Shown here: one piece after another, positions 14,062 to 21,386 of the stretch | Layout of the letters: each line of letters begins with the position of its first letter | Position numbering within the stretch: the stretch's first letter is position 1 | Source: a virus | Strand: one strand, 5' to 3' | IMG/VR virus record: IMGVR_UViG_3300046804_005146 | Coordinates: 17,509 to 81,508 of that record | Length of the DNA: 64,000 nt | Notes under the pieces: generated by a model | Seen by the model: the letters and a program-made list of their open reading frames with translations, nothing else | Database searches by the model: none | What the model was told of the DNA's origin: nothing | Position numbers and translations under genes: made by a program

Positions 14062-16463
14062 GATTTTAAAAACACAGCACGAAACATTACATTATTGAAC
14101 GAACCTTTATATATGTTCGCATAAACTATATCTAAATTAACACTAGATGTTTTAGCATAATTTACAATACCATTTATGTACAGGTTAGCTATTGGTGCAC
14201 TTTCATTGTATCGGTTTAAATTAAAACCAACAGTTTCACTTTCCATACTTTGTTGGGTAGCATCGTTTGGCTTATTTTGTTTAAAATAACCTTTATCATC
14301 TAGCTTTAAATCAAATAAGTTCTTTTGTTTATTATACACATTTGTTTTAGTTATATTTGCATTTTTAGCAGCAAACAATGTATATGTCACAAATAATAAA
14401 CCACCAGGAGCTAATAATTCTTTAGCAGCTTTTACCGGGTATAAAAACGGGTTATGTAGAACGTTAAGTCTCATTGGTGTATTCCCTATTAAAGTGCCTG
14501 GTATACCTAAATAGTCGAGATCAATTATATTAAAATTATTCGGTACGTATAATCTTTTTTTATCACCTTCAGTTTTATAAAAAAAGTGTTTATCAGGTGC
14601 ATTAATTAATTCATTTATATTAGCATCAGTGACATTTGCGTGTATTTTATTGCCGGAGTCTTTTTGAGCTTTTAATCCAAATTGTTTTGCTAATTTTAAT
14701 CCTCTTGCTTCTGCTCCATATACTTCAACGTTTTTGTTAAACGTTGATGATATACCTTTCTCAAAAGAGTATTCTTCAGGTAAACTTAATACTTTAATGG
14801 TATCAGGCATTGCATTAACGTAGCTTGAAATAGCGTCAAATTCAAACTTTCTATTTTTAAGTTTCCCTTGTATGCTACTAAATTCCACTCCAGGATCAAA
14901 AACTTCACCTTTTTCTTCAGCTTGTGTTCTCAGCTCTTTATAACGTTTTTTTAGATTTGCAATTATCTCTTCTTTTGATAGGTTATCCTTCAATCCTTGC
15001 TTTCTTATCTTCTTACCTTCGGCTGAATTTTTGAATTTTTTAAATCTACGATTCATCGTTTCAATAGCCTTACGTCCTGCTCTAGAATATTTTGTAATAC
15101 CACCATGTCTAAACATTTTTAGCCAATTGTATTCGTTTAAATTAAATGATATATTATAGTCTTTTAATTGTTGTAAGAATTTTGCAAATGGCATCTTTTT
15201 AACTCGATTCATTAGCATAGTTATTTCGTCAATATAATTGACGTTAATAATATTGTTTAATTCTCTAGATGTAAATTTGGAAGGATCTACTGGCTGAAAT
15301 TTTGGATCATTTATAGATCCTATTTTTTGCTTAGCATATAATTTAATTAAATCACTTTCCTTTTCCTGTAAATATTTTATAAATTTTTCAGTTATTTCAG
15401 AGTTATTGATAATATTGGGAGGTAATGAAACAGAATCTACACTATACACTCTGCCTGTATCTTTTGCTGGTTTTAATGTTTTTGGTGACAACTTATTACG
15501 AGGTTCATGCGGGGGTTTAGTTGGTATTTCTCCACTCTTGTAAAGTTTGTGATTTTTTAAGACAATCACTACTGTTTTTGGAGACACATGCAACGCATTA
15601 GCAATTTTTATTATTTTTACACCCTCCTGGCGCATCCTTATAATTTCATCGATTATTTTTTGTCGTTGTTGCTTACGTATATCTTTACCAAATCTAGCTA
15701 TTACAGTTGCTACTGTACTATAAGGTAAATCTATTATATCTGAAATCTCACCATTAGATTTACCTTGTTTAGCTAGATCTAAAATTTGATTACGCTTATT
15801 AAGCATTTTTGAATTAACTGTTAATTTAGCGTAATCTGGTAATGATCTTAAATAATCTGTAATAGTAGAATGGCCGATACCGACCCTTTTTCCTATTTCT
15901 GTAACACTTAAACCTTGCTGTCTCAGACGCTTAATCTCTTTTTTCTTTAACAGTGTTAATTTAGATTCACGTGCGTAGTCACTCGGGTTTAACAAACCTT
16001 TTGCAATCAACTGTTTTCTTATTCTATACACTGTACCTTCGTCAACATTTAACATTTTTGCTATTTTTGCGCCACTATACCCCTTTATAGTTAAATCACG
16101 TATTTTATTGTATCTTGAACTTATATGTTTTATACCCAGTTCATTTAAGAATCTTGATATTGCATTACTACTAAATCCTAACGCTTTACCGATTTCAGTG
16201 TAATCGTAATTTTTATTAACATAATCCAATATTTGATCTTTAAAATCACTTACTGATCGATTTGGAGATATAGTTTTGTGTGAAATTTTAAAATCGGGGT
16301 TATTTTGTAATACAATTCTTCTTATCGTTTTATTATCCAGTTTAAACTGATTACTTAGAGAATTTATACTAACTCCCGGCTGTTTAGAAGCTTGAGTCAC
16401 CTGTTGTTCTATTTCAGGTGAAACTTTAAAAACTTCAGATAAGAAAAAATTTTTAAAATTCAT
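14058..16463 (-). CDS. Large multi-HTH protein with methyltransferase-like C terminus, putative internal head protein
   Basis: 801 residues. It begins MNFKNFFLSEVFK, with L8-S9-E10 as a candidate prohead-protease site. About six helix-turn-helix units follow, near residues 32-53, 88-109, 128-150, 185-207, 237-258 and 284-305, each with the xxxIAxxLxVxxxTVxxxL pattern. A linker (310-345) leads to a basic helical region (about 400-520). The C-terminal 250 residues look like a Rossmann methyltransferase: IKVLSLPEEYSFEKGI, VEVYGAEARGLKLA, FNIIDLDYLGIPGT and KELLAPGGLLFVTYTL. It overlaps its neighbours by 4 nt on both sides. I know no described family with this layout. Virion packaging and DNA targeting are inference. 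Confidence 0.7.
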   Translation of the reverse strand: MNFKNFFLSEVFKVSPEIEQQVTQASKQPGVSINSLSNQFKLDNKTIRRIVLQNNPDFKISHKTISPNRSVSDFKDQILDYVNKNYDYTEIGKALGFSSNAISRFLNELGIKHISSRYNKIRDLTIKGYSGAKIAKMLNVDEGTVYRIRKQLIAKGLLNPSDYARESKLTLLKKKEIKRLRQQGLSVTEIGKRVGIGHSTITDYLRSLPDYAKLTVNSKMLNKRNQILDLAKQGKSNGEISDIIDLPYSTVATVIARFGKDIRKQQRQKIIDEIIRMRQEGVKIIKIANALHVSPKTVVIVLKNHKLYKSGEIPTKPPHEPRNKLSPKTLKPAKDTGRVYSVDSVSLPPNIINNSEITEKFIKYLQEKESDLIKLYAKQKIGSINDPKFQPVDPSKFTSRELNNIINVNYIDEITMLMNRVKKMPFAKFLQQLKDYNISFNLNEYNWLKMFRHGGITKYSRAGRKAIETMNRRFKKFKNSAEGKKIRKQGLKDNLSKEEIIANLKKRYKELRTQAEEKGEVFDPGVEFSSIQGKLKNRKFEFDAISSYVNAMPDTIKVLSLPEEYSFEKGISSTFNKNVEVYGAEARGLKLAKQFGLKAQKDSGNKIHANVTDANINELINAPDKHFFYKTEGDKKRLYVPNNFNIIDLDYLGIPGTLIGNTPMRLNVLHNPFLYPVKAAKELLAPGGLLFVTYTLFAAKNANITKTNVYNKQKNLFDLKLDDKGYFKQNKPNDATQQSMESETVGFNLNRYNESAPIANLYINGIVNYAKTSSVNLDIVYANIYKGSFNNVMFRAVFLKS

Positions 16464-16873
16464 GAACCTAAATTGTACTCCTTTGTAACATCAATTACAC
16501 CGCCATTTTTAATAATAAAATCTTTACCAATTAAAACTTGCTGTTCATTGGTGCTTCTATCTGAAATAGAAAATGGTATATTTTTCCAATGTTTACCAGC
16601 AAATTCAATATCAAATACAACAACAGGTCTTTTTTCTACTTTACCAGCACCTATGTTTATGTTTATATAATCATGTATTTTCTTAGTTAAACCTTTACCA
16701 CCTATTGTTTTGAAATTTACTTTATCTCCATACTCTTCTAAATCTGTACCATGTAAGACATTAAAAGCCCCGTTACCGCTATCTACCTTAGCGTCAACGG
16801 GGCCGAGTTCTCTAAAGTTAACTACTTCAATAAGTCCTAATGCTCTTTCGAAAAATAATTTGAATGGTACCAC
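16460..16873 (-). CDS. Retropepsin-like aspartic protease (RimB / COG4067-like)
   Basis: 137 residues from a GTG at 16873, chosen because AATAAATA (16879-16886) ends exactly 5 nt upstream. GPVDAKVDSGNGAFNVLHG carries the D-S/T-G catalytic motif, and VLIGKDFIIKNGGVIDV matches the hydrophobic-hydrophobic-G-(R/K)-D-F block at the end of COG4067 retropepsin-like proteins. One DSG per chain implies a dimer. The N terminus, FKLFFERALGLIEVV, resembles the internal-protein leaders of this module (F-F-E or L-I-E). First gene of a late-type operon with the multi-HTH and double-HTH genes. Confidence 0.7.
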   Translation of the reverse strand: MVPFKLFFERALGLIEVVNFRELGPVDAKVDSGNGAFNVLHGTDLEEYGDKVNFKTIGGKGLTKKIHDYININIGAGKVEKRPVVVFDIEFAGKHWKNIPFSISDRSTNEQQVLIGKDFIIKNGGVIDVTKEYNLGS

Positions 16874-16878
16874 CAAAT

Positions 16879-16886
16879 TATTTATT
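16879..16886 (-). promoter_or_regulatory. Late-type promoter octamer AATAAATA (minus)
   Basis: Ends 5 nt before the GTG at 16873. It probably drives the three-gene operon down to 13735. Confidence 0.6.
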
Positions 16887-16894
16887 AAAAAGCA

Positions 16895-17104
16895 TCAAGC
16901 CTTAGGTGCAGACTTCATTGCTTTCTTTCTCTCTTGAATCTGCTTACGAAGATCACGGGTGATCTTACCGATAGCAAGAAGAGACTTACGTGCTCTTGCT
17001 GCTGCAGAAGCGTTATCCTTTTCAACAAACTTTGCTACATTCTCATTGAATTCAACAAAGTGTGTGTTAAGCTGGGTTGTTTGTTCTGTAATAATATTAC
17101 TCAT
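16895..17104 (-). CDS. Histone H1-like (Hc1-type) DNA-binding protein
   Basis: 69 residues. The central part (FNENVAKFVEKDNASAAARARKSL, then IGKITRDLRKQIQERKKAMK) matches the Hc1-type histone H1-like family of chlamydiae and marine phages: an N-terminal acidic helix, an AAAxRARK core and a Lys-rich C terminus. It begins MSNIITEQ, so I5-T6-E7 could be a prohead-protease site. Codons are biased (CGT, AAG, GCA/GCT) as in gp32, suggesting abundance. Likely condenses DNA in the head or on the host nucleoid. A weak CTAAATTA lies 6 nt upstream of the ATG. Confidence 0.75.
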   Translation of the reverse strand: MSNIITEQTTQLNTHFVEFNENVAKFVEKDNASAAARARKSLLAIGKITRDLRKQIQERKKAMKSAPKA

Positions 17105-17144
17105 ACATTTTAATTTAGAATGAGTAACTATTAAATCAACTACC

Positions 17145-17450
17145 TCATTTACTGTTTTTTACGCAATTATTAACACGCACGCCACCCTTCATTTTGGTAC
17201 CTTCTTTATGGTAACCTTTCCAACACTTAGGATCCAATCTCTGTTTCTTTTTTTCGTTTAATTGAGTAAACTCTAGCAGATAATAATTTACGGCAAAATC
17301 AAAACTTTCTTTCTTCAAAAAGTCTTTAATCTGACCTTTTGTCATTTCTTTAGCAGCTTTTTTAGCTGCACCTTTAACACCTTTTTGACCTTTTTTAGCA
17401 CCCATTACCGCACCAAAAAATTTTCTTTGTTTTTCACTTGTTGATGGCAT
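17145..17450 (-). CDS. Basic protein with DUF3008-like N terminus and Cys-containing C-terminal motif
   Basis: 101 residues. MPSTSEKQRKFFGAVMGAKKGQ matches the start of DUF3008 proteins. The C terminus (DPKCWKGYHKEGTKMKGGVRVNNCV) is a short Cys-containing motif that I recall from several T4-like marine phage proteins. Between them is FLKKESFDFAVNYYLLEFTQLNE. Strongly basic (many Lys), so DNA binding or head location is likely. A perfect late promoter sits 5 nt upstream of the ATG. Function unknown. Confidence 0.65.
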   Translation of the reverse strand: MPSTSEKQRKFFGAVMGAKKGQKGVKGAAKKAAKEMTKGQIKDFLKKESFDFAVNYYLLEFTQLNEKKKQRLDPKCWKGYHKEGTKMKGGVRVNNCVKNSK

Positions 17451-17455
17451 GATAT

Positions 17456-17463
17456 TATTTATA
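17456..17463 (-). promoter_or_regulatory. T4 late promoter TATAAATA (minus)
   Basis: Perfect TATAAATA ending 5 nt before the ATG at 17450. Confidence 0.75.
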
Positions 17464-17465
17464 TT

Positions 17466-17738
17466 TTACCAGTTTTTACAAGAATAGTATTTTGCTGTAC
17501 CAGGTTTAGCTGTAGAGCATTTATGACGAGCTCTGAAAGACTTGCGTCGCTTAGGGTTAGATTTTTTAATACGTAAGTTAGGGTCACCGTAATGTATTCT
17601 TTTTAATTTACCATCTACTCTAGCGCAACGCATATATTTCTTATCTTTACGTGTAGATGCTTGTTGACCAGTTACCTTAGTACAACGTGAACCTTTCTTT
17701 TCTGTTAACACATAATCTACTAATTCATCAAATCGCAT
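17466..17738 (-). CDS. Small basic protein with internal-head-protein leader
   Basis: 90 residues from ATG 17738. A longer open frame extends upstream to 18023 but lies antisense to the plus-strand gene at 17761, and a perfect late promoter (17744-17751) ends 5 nt before this ATG. It begins MRFDELVDYVLTEKKGSR, with L11-T12-E13 as a candidate cleavage site. The remaining 77 residues are very basic (KSNPKRRKSFRARHKCSTAK and a YYSCKNW end), resembling a Cys-containing basic motif of marine T4-like phages. Probably packaged with DNA. Confidence 0.75.
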   Translation of the reverse strand: MRFDELVDYVLTEKKGSRCTKVTGQQASTRKDKKYMRCARVDGKLKRIHYGDPNLRIKKSNPKRRKSFRARHKCSTAKPGTAKYYSCKNW

Positions 17739-17743
17739 ACAGA

Positions 17744-17751
17744 TATTTATA
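17744..17751 (-). promoter_or_regulatory. T4 late promoter TATAAATA (minus arm of palindrome)
   Basis: Ends 5 nt before the minus ATG at 17738. It overlaps the plus-strand octamer at 17748-17755 within the palindrome TATTTATAAATA. Confidence 0.75.
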
Positions 17752-17755
17752 AATA
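17748..17755 (+). promoter_or_regulatory. T4 late promoter TATAAATA (plus arm of palindrome)
   Basis: Ends 5 nt before the plus ATG at 17761. The divergent genes share four bases of promoter sequence. Confidence 0.75.
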
Positions 17756-17760
17756 TTAAC

Positions 17761-18219
17761 ATGAGAATATCGCCTAATGATGTAAAATTAATCACCGAGA
17801 AGTATAAAAAAGTTAACGAGAATTTAGGTCTCGGACCAACAATGTCTGGTGTAGGTACTGTAGGTGGCGGTCTAAACGTTGTAACAGCTGTAGGTAATGC
17901 AGCATCAAGAGAAAATTTTAATAAACTAGCATCAGCAGTACATGGCGGTGAAGTACCAGGTGGCGATAGAATAGCAGATGAAAGTGAAGAAAGTGCTTTA
18001 CCAATGGCTAAAGGTAACATCAATAACTTAGTACATAGAGCACAAATGCTTCAAGAATTGATACAACATGAATCAGAAATAGAACCTTGGATAGCAGCAA
18101 AAATTACTTTAGCTACTGATTACGTCGAGACAATTGTAAACTATTTAAAGTTTAGAGATGAAGGTGGGTTTGAACACGAGATAGGCGTTAATATTATAGA
18201 TTTGGAGACCCGGGAGTAA
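17761..18219 (+). CDS. Hypothetical late protein with (L/I)xE leader
   Basis: 152 residues. It begins MRISPNDVKLITEKYKKVNENLG, with I11-T12-E13 as a candidate prohead-protease site. A Gly-rich segment (TMSGVGTVGGGLNVVTAVGN) is followed by a helical acidic C-terminal half (MLQELIQHESEIEPWIAAKITLATDYVETI). No family recognised. It is the only plus-strand gene in the internal-protein module, fired by its own arm of a divergent late promoter. Confidence 0.65.
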   Translation: MRISPNDVKLITEKYKKVNENLGLGPTMSGVGTVGGGLNVVTAVGNAASRENFNKLASAVHGGEVPGGDRIADESEESALPMAKGNINNLVHRAQMLQELIQHESEIEPWIAAKITLATDYVETIVNYLKFRDEGGFEHEIGVNIIDLETRE

Positions 18220-18373
18220 GCATTCTACCTTCAGTACCATACGGTGGGTTCAAATAGGTATCCTTATTAAGAGGATTGGTATTGTTGTCTAAATTTTTAT
18301 TACCAGTACTACCTAACGTCTGTTTTTTATTTTTACGTTTGCGTAATTTAAAGTATTTACTGAACGATTGCAT
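18194..18373 (-). CDS. Small hypothetical protein, 59 residues
   Basis: Starts MQSFSKYFKLRKRKNKKQTL, very basic at the N terminus, then Asn/Gly/Pro rich (LNPPYGTEGRMLTPGSPNL). The ATG overlaps the end of the upstream nuclease-like gene by 17 nt, consistent with coupling, and its 3' end overlaps the plus-strand gene by 26 nt. It fills what would otherwise be a 137-nt gap. Function unknown; possibly another small head-associated basic protein. Confidence 0.6.
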   Translation of the reverse strand: MQSFSKYFKLRKRKNKKQTLGSTGNKNLDNNTNPLNKDTYLNPPYGTEGRMLTPGSPNL

Positions 18374-19331
18374 CGACGTTATTTAATGTAACCTTTGGGT
18401 ACAAATCGTTAAATTTAAATTCACCGATGTTTAAAACGTTAATATCTATTAAACCATTATCTTTAAGTACATCGTATCTTTCTGCAAACATATATTCATT
18501 GTTATCATTAATGAATAGTATATGAGCAATATTTTTTGATAAAATTTTACCGTAAATGTAAATTTTAGCTATTTTATTTTTTAATTGATTAGATATAATG
18601 TCTTCTTCTTGTAAGAACAGCTTTGATATCTTGTTACCTCTTCCATAGATATCATCCAATGTATCACAAACAGTTAAATAATATTCAAATTTATTGTAAT
18701 GGGATTCATAACCATTTTTTAAATGAATACAAACATTTTTTAAATCACCGTATTGTCTTTCATATGTTTCAATGCTGTTGACATCAAATAATTTATGTAT
18801 GAATTCAGATATCGACATTTGATTACTTTTAGACGGTCTATCTCCAAAGCGTGCATGTCTACATTTTACCTCTATGTTAACATCGTTAAATAGCAAATCA
18901 CTATCAGTGTCGCTATTCTTGAGATCACTAAAAAATAAACTGAATAAAATTTCACCTGGACCTATAGCATTGCCTTTTTGGTCTATGGCAGTTGTGTTCA
19001 GTAATTTAGTTGCAAATGCTTCACTCAAACCATTTTCAACACATTTTTGTATGATATTACCGCGTCTGTTATCATACAACATAACTTCTTTATTTTCTAT
19101 AAAATTTACAAAATTTGATAAGTGTTGAGGGTCTAATGACAAAAACATGTTTACTAACATGTCATATCCGTTATGCTTAAATGTTAATGGAGTATAATTT
19201 TTACTATTTAAAAAGTTGCGTATCTTTTCTTCGTAAACAAAGTTAAAGGCATACTTTTTTAATTTTTCAAACTGCAAACCACTTAACTCTAATAATTCGG
19301 TATTTGTTTCACCAACAAACTGAATCTGCAT
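18357..19331 (-). CDS. PD-(D/E)XK nuclease-like protein
   Basis: 324 residues. The central region has AIGPGEILFSLFFSDLK followed about 20 residues later by LLFNDVNIEVKCRHARFGDR. A Glu in a helix, then D-x(n)-E-V-K in a hairpin, is the catalytic layout of PD-(D/E)XK nucleases. No DNA-recognition domain is evident. A perfect late promoter (19338-19345) ends 6 nt before the ATG, so it is a late protein. That is unusual for a nuclease unless it acts in packaging, maturation or after injection. No (L/I)xE leader is obvious (MQIQFVGETNTELLELSG). Confidence 0.55.
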   Translation of the reverse strand: MQIQFVGETNTELLELSGLQFEKLKKYAFNFVYEEKIRNFLNSKNYTPLTFKHNGYDMLVNMFLSLDPQHLSNFVNFIENKEVMLYDNRRGNIIQKCVENGLSEAFATKLLNTTAIDQKGNAIGPGEILFSLFFSDLKNSDTDSDLLFNDVNIEVKCRHARFGDRPSKSNQMSISEFIHKLFDVNSIETYERQYGDLKNVCIHLKNGYESHYNKFEYYLTVCDTLDDIYGRGNKISKLFLQEEDIISNQLKNKIAKIYIYGKILSKNIAHILFINDNNEYMFAERYDVLKDNGLIDINVLNIGEFKFNDLYPKVTLNNVDAIVQ

Positions 19332-19337
19332 TTTACA

Positions 19338-19345
19338 TATTTATA
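19338..19345 (-). promoter_or_regulatory. T4 late promoter TATAAATA (minus)
   Basis: Perfect octamer ending 6 nt before the ATG at 19331. Confidence 0.7.
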
Positions 19346-19347
19346 CT

Positions 19348-19683
19348 TCACGTCTCAATATCTATGTCTGCAGAATAATTTTTCATTATGGTTATCAATC
19401 TATCTAAAATTTCACTAGCATTGTTTTCATTTACATCACCCATGCCTTTAATTTCACTAATGTCTTCTGGATCAATATCCATTACAAGAGCTTTAATTAA
19501 AAGTCTGACTAAAAGTACATTACTTTCTGGTAATGGTTCTTCAGCTCCTGCTTGCTCAGTGTCAGCTGGCATTTGAGCTGGTTCAGTAGGGTTTTGACCC
19601 GGTCCAGGTGCCGGTGGTTGTATGGCATCATCCTGCTCAAACAGAATCTGATTATAGTAATTAATTTTTTCTGTAAATTTCAT
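19348..19683 (-). CDS. Putative internal/structural protein with LxE leader
   Basis: 111 residues. It begins MKFTEKINYYNQILFEQDD, with L14-F15-E16 as a candidate cleavage site. A Pro/Gln/Ala-rich acidic linker (APGPGQNPTEPAQMP) follows, then a helical acidic C terminus (LLIKALVMDIDPEDISEIKGM). The N terminus resembles that of the gene upstream (MDKFTEKTNEFLRLIDE), suggesting a shared targeting signal. Co-transcribed from the promoter at 20000-20007, with a 4-nt overlap. Confidence 0.6.
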   Translation of the reverse strand: MKFTEKINYYNQILFEQDDAIQPPAPGPGQNPTEPAQMPADTEQAGAEEPLPESNVLLVRLLIKALVMDIDPEDISEIKGMGDVNENNASEILDRLITIMKNYSADIDIET

Positions 19684-19994
19684 TTAATGTTGGCTAGTTT
19701 GCTTAATGCTGCAGTAGCATTTTGACCTAATTTAGCTGCTAACATATTGATTTTCTTTTTAGCATCTTGCTCTTCTCTGGTAGGAGCATTTTCTGCGTCT
19801 CTTGCTAATCTTTGAGCTATTTTAGCATTTTTGATGTTAGATTCATCTTGATCAGTTAAAGCGCCTTTTTTATCTAAAGGTGATGCTATAGTTTCAGCAT
19901 CTTCTTCTGAAGCTTTACCTCTAGCTGTGTATACTAATGATTTTTCGTCAATGAGTCTTAGGAATTCATTAGTCTTCTCAGTAAATTTGTCCAT
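19680..19994 (-). CDS. Putative internal/structural protein with IxE leader
   Basis: 104 residues. It begins MDKFTEKTNEFLRLIDEKS, with I15-D16-E17 as a candidate site. The rest is charged and helical (AKIAQRLARDAENAPTREEQDAKKK), ending AATAALSKLANIK. No domain recognised. AATAAATA ends 5 nt before the ATG, so the gene is late class. Confidence 0.6.
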   Translation of the reverse strand: MDKFTEKTNEFLRLIDEKSLVYTARGKASEEDAETIASPLDKKGALTDQDESNIKNAKIAQRLARDAENAPTREEQDAKKKINMLAAKLGQNATAALSKLANIK

Positions 19995-19999
19995 AATAT

Positions 20000-20007
20000 T
20001 ATTTATT
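20000..20007 (-). promoter_or_regulatory. Late-type promoter octamer AATAAATA (minus)
   Basis: Ends exactly 5 nt before the ATG at 19994. Confidence 0.6.
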
Positions 20008-20563
20008 TAATGAGAATCTGTTTAGTCTTTATTCTATTAAAATAATCTATATTGAGAAACGTTAATTCGTACTTCTTAGTTAATCTCTTTATTTTCTCAA
20101 AACTATAGTCATTAACGTTAAATGTGTTACTCTTTTCTATTAATTTTGTTAGCAAAGTTAATGCTCTACCATCGTTTTTCTCTTTTAAATGCACTACAGT
20201 CTGAACGTTCAATTTAGTTTTAAAAATTTTGATAGGTAAATTGCGTTCTATCTTTTGAATAACATGTGATAGAAATTCTAATAGCTTATCTTCTTTGTAA
20301 TACTCTTTAATAACGCAGTCATCTAACTGAGTGTAGTTAAAAAGAATTATAGGCTTACCACTTGATGACTTTAACAAATCTTCGCATATAACATGTATAA
20401 TGTGATGGTAAAAAATCTTTTGAACGTCCTTATTATTTAAAGATTTGTCCAATAACTTATACTTGTACAAATCATCAAGGATATTAATCTGTATTTCTTT
20501 TATAAAAACTTTATTAAAGTCGATTAATGTTATATTGTATTCAGGTATTATGTAATCGACCAT
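20003..20563 (-). CDS. Hypothetical protein, 186 residues
   Basis: Starts MVDYIIPEYNITLIDFNKVF and is rich in Lys, Ile and Leu. Segments such as KPIILFNYTQLDDC and NLPIKIFKTKLNVQTVVHL suggest an alpha/beta fold. No motif recognised. It follows the GIY-YIG gene by 2 nt and belongs to the operon starting at 21625. Its 3' end overlaps the late octamer of the next gene. Confidence 0.55.
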   Translation of the reverse strand: MVDYIIPEYNITLIDFNKVFIKEIQINILDDLYKYKLLDKSLNNKDVQKIFYHHIIHVICEDLLKSSSGKPIILFNYTQLDDCVIKEYYKEDKLLEFLSHVIQKIERNLPIKIFKTKLNVQTVVHLKEKNDGRALTLLTKLIEKSNTFNVNDYSFEKIKRLTKKYELTFLNIDYFNRIKTKQILIK

Positions 20564-20565
20564 AT

Positions 20566-20991
20566 CTAATGATATAGTTTTTCTAGTAATAATCTAGGAG
20601 CCCTACCTATTCTACAATTTATAATTCCATTATAAAATCCATCTTTTATTAATACATCATTATCGAATTGCATTTTAGCTTCAAAATACGCTAGTTCAAA
20701 TTTACTATCACATACTCTAACAATTTCGAAAGTAAAGTTATCTTTTCCAAGCTTTTGAATATCTTCATTTAATTCTGTGGACGAAGATGTGTATTCTTTC
20801 CAATCAGTTTCAATATCAAAATGTCTTTTATTTTTACGTCCCTTTAACGGCTTTAACTTTTTAACCGTTTTCATTTGTTTTTTACCGATATATTTTCTAC
20901 CGTTAGTTTTATTAGTTATAATGTATATAAAACCATACGGCAGATTTGTTTCATCAATCTGTAAAGTTGTTTGCCAGTGACCTAAATCCAT
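20566..20991 (-). CDS. GIY-YIG domain endonuclease-like protein
   Basis: 141 residues from ATG 20991; a TTG seven codons upstream is less likely. LPYGFIYIITNKTNGRKYIGKKQ is the GIY...YIG motif with the following Arg/Lys. DWKEYTSSSTELNEDIQKLG and NFTFEIVRVCDSKFELAYFEAKMQF supply the conserved helix and catalytic Glu region. The compact single-domain form resembles phage Seg-like or repair-type GIY-YIG proteins found across marine T4-like phages. It overlaps the upstream gene by 10 nt inside a late operon, so a mobile homing role is not obvious. Confidence 0.8.
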   Translation of the reverse strand: MDLGHWQTTLQIDETNLPYGFIYIITNKTNGRKYIGKKQMKTVKKLKPLKGRKNKRHFDIETDWKEYTSSSTELNEDIQKLGKDNFTFEIVRVCDSKFELAYFEAKMQFDNDVLIKDGFYNGIINCRIGRAPRLLLEKLYH

Positions 20992-21386
20992 TGTAAATGG
21001 GTACAGTTGCAATTAATTATTTTATCCAAAGTATTTTTGTAAATTGAAGCAATTTTATATATTTTTTCTTCAGAAAAATCGTTTAACCAATTAATAAGAT
21101 ATTCACTACCAGGTGTAAATGCGGCTTTTAAACGTGTGACTCCCGCTCCAGGTACATCACTTATGTTACCGTTAATGAGCCTTTTTTGAACAATGCTAAG
21201 AGTTTTTTGCATATGGTTTACGATATATTCTTTTGACAATATATTAGTATCGCTATCTTCATACAATTTAATAATGTCTGCATCAACTTCTTCAGACTCT
21301 GGACATGTTTCATTGACAGGGGTTAAAAGAGTCGTGATATCAACAACTTTGCGTTTGTTTTCAACAAATACTTTAAAAGATTCCAT
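20982..21386 (-). CDS. Hypothetical protein with short FxE leader
   Basis: 134 residues. It begins MESFKVFVENKRKVVD; F7-V8-E9 is a non-canonical version of the cleavage motif seen in the module. No domain recognised; the C-terminal part is helical (LINWLNDFSEEKIYKIASIYKNTLDKI) and ends with a Cys pair, NCNCTHLQWI. It overlaps the upstream gene by 1 nt (TAATG). Function unknown. Confidence 0.55.
   Translation of the reverse strand: MESFKVFVENKRKVVDITTLLTPVNETCPESEEVDADIIKLYEDSDTNILSKEYIVNHMQKTLSIVQKRLINGNISDVPGAGVTRLKAAFTPGSEYLINWLNDFSEEKIYKIASIYKNTLDKIINCNCTHLQWI

Noticed and set aside
17739-18023. Long minus-strand open frame upstream of the 90-residue basic protein
   Set aside because: It is antisense to the plus-strand gene at 17761. 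The ATG at 17738 follows a perfect TATAAATA by 5 nt and starts the typical leader, so the extension is chance.
20566-20991. GIY-YIG gene as a homing endonuclease in a mobile intron
   Set aside because: It overlaps its neighbours in a late operon and interrupts no recognisable gene, so mobility is not supported.
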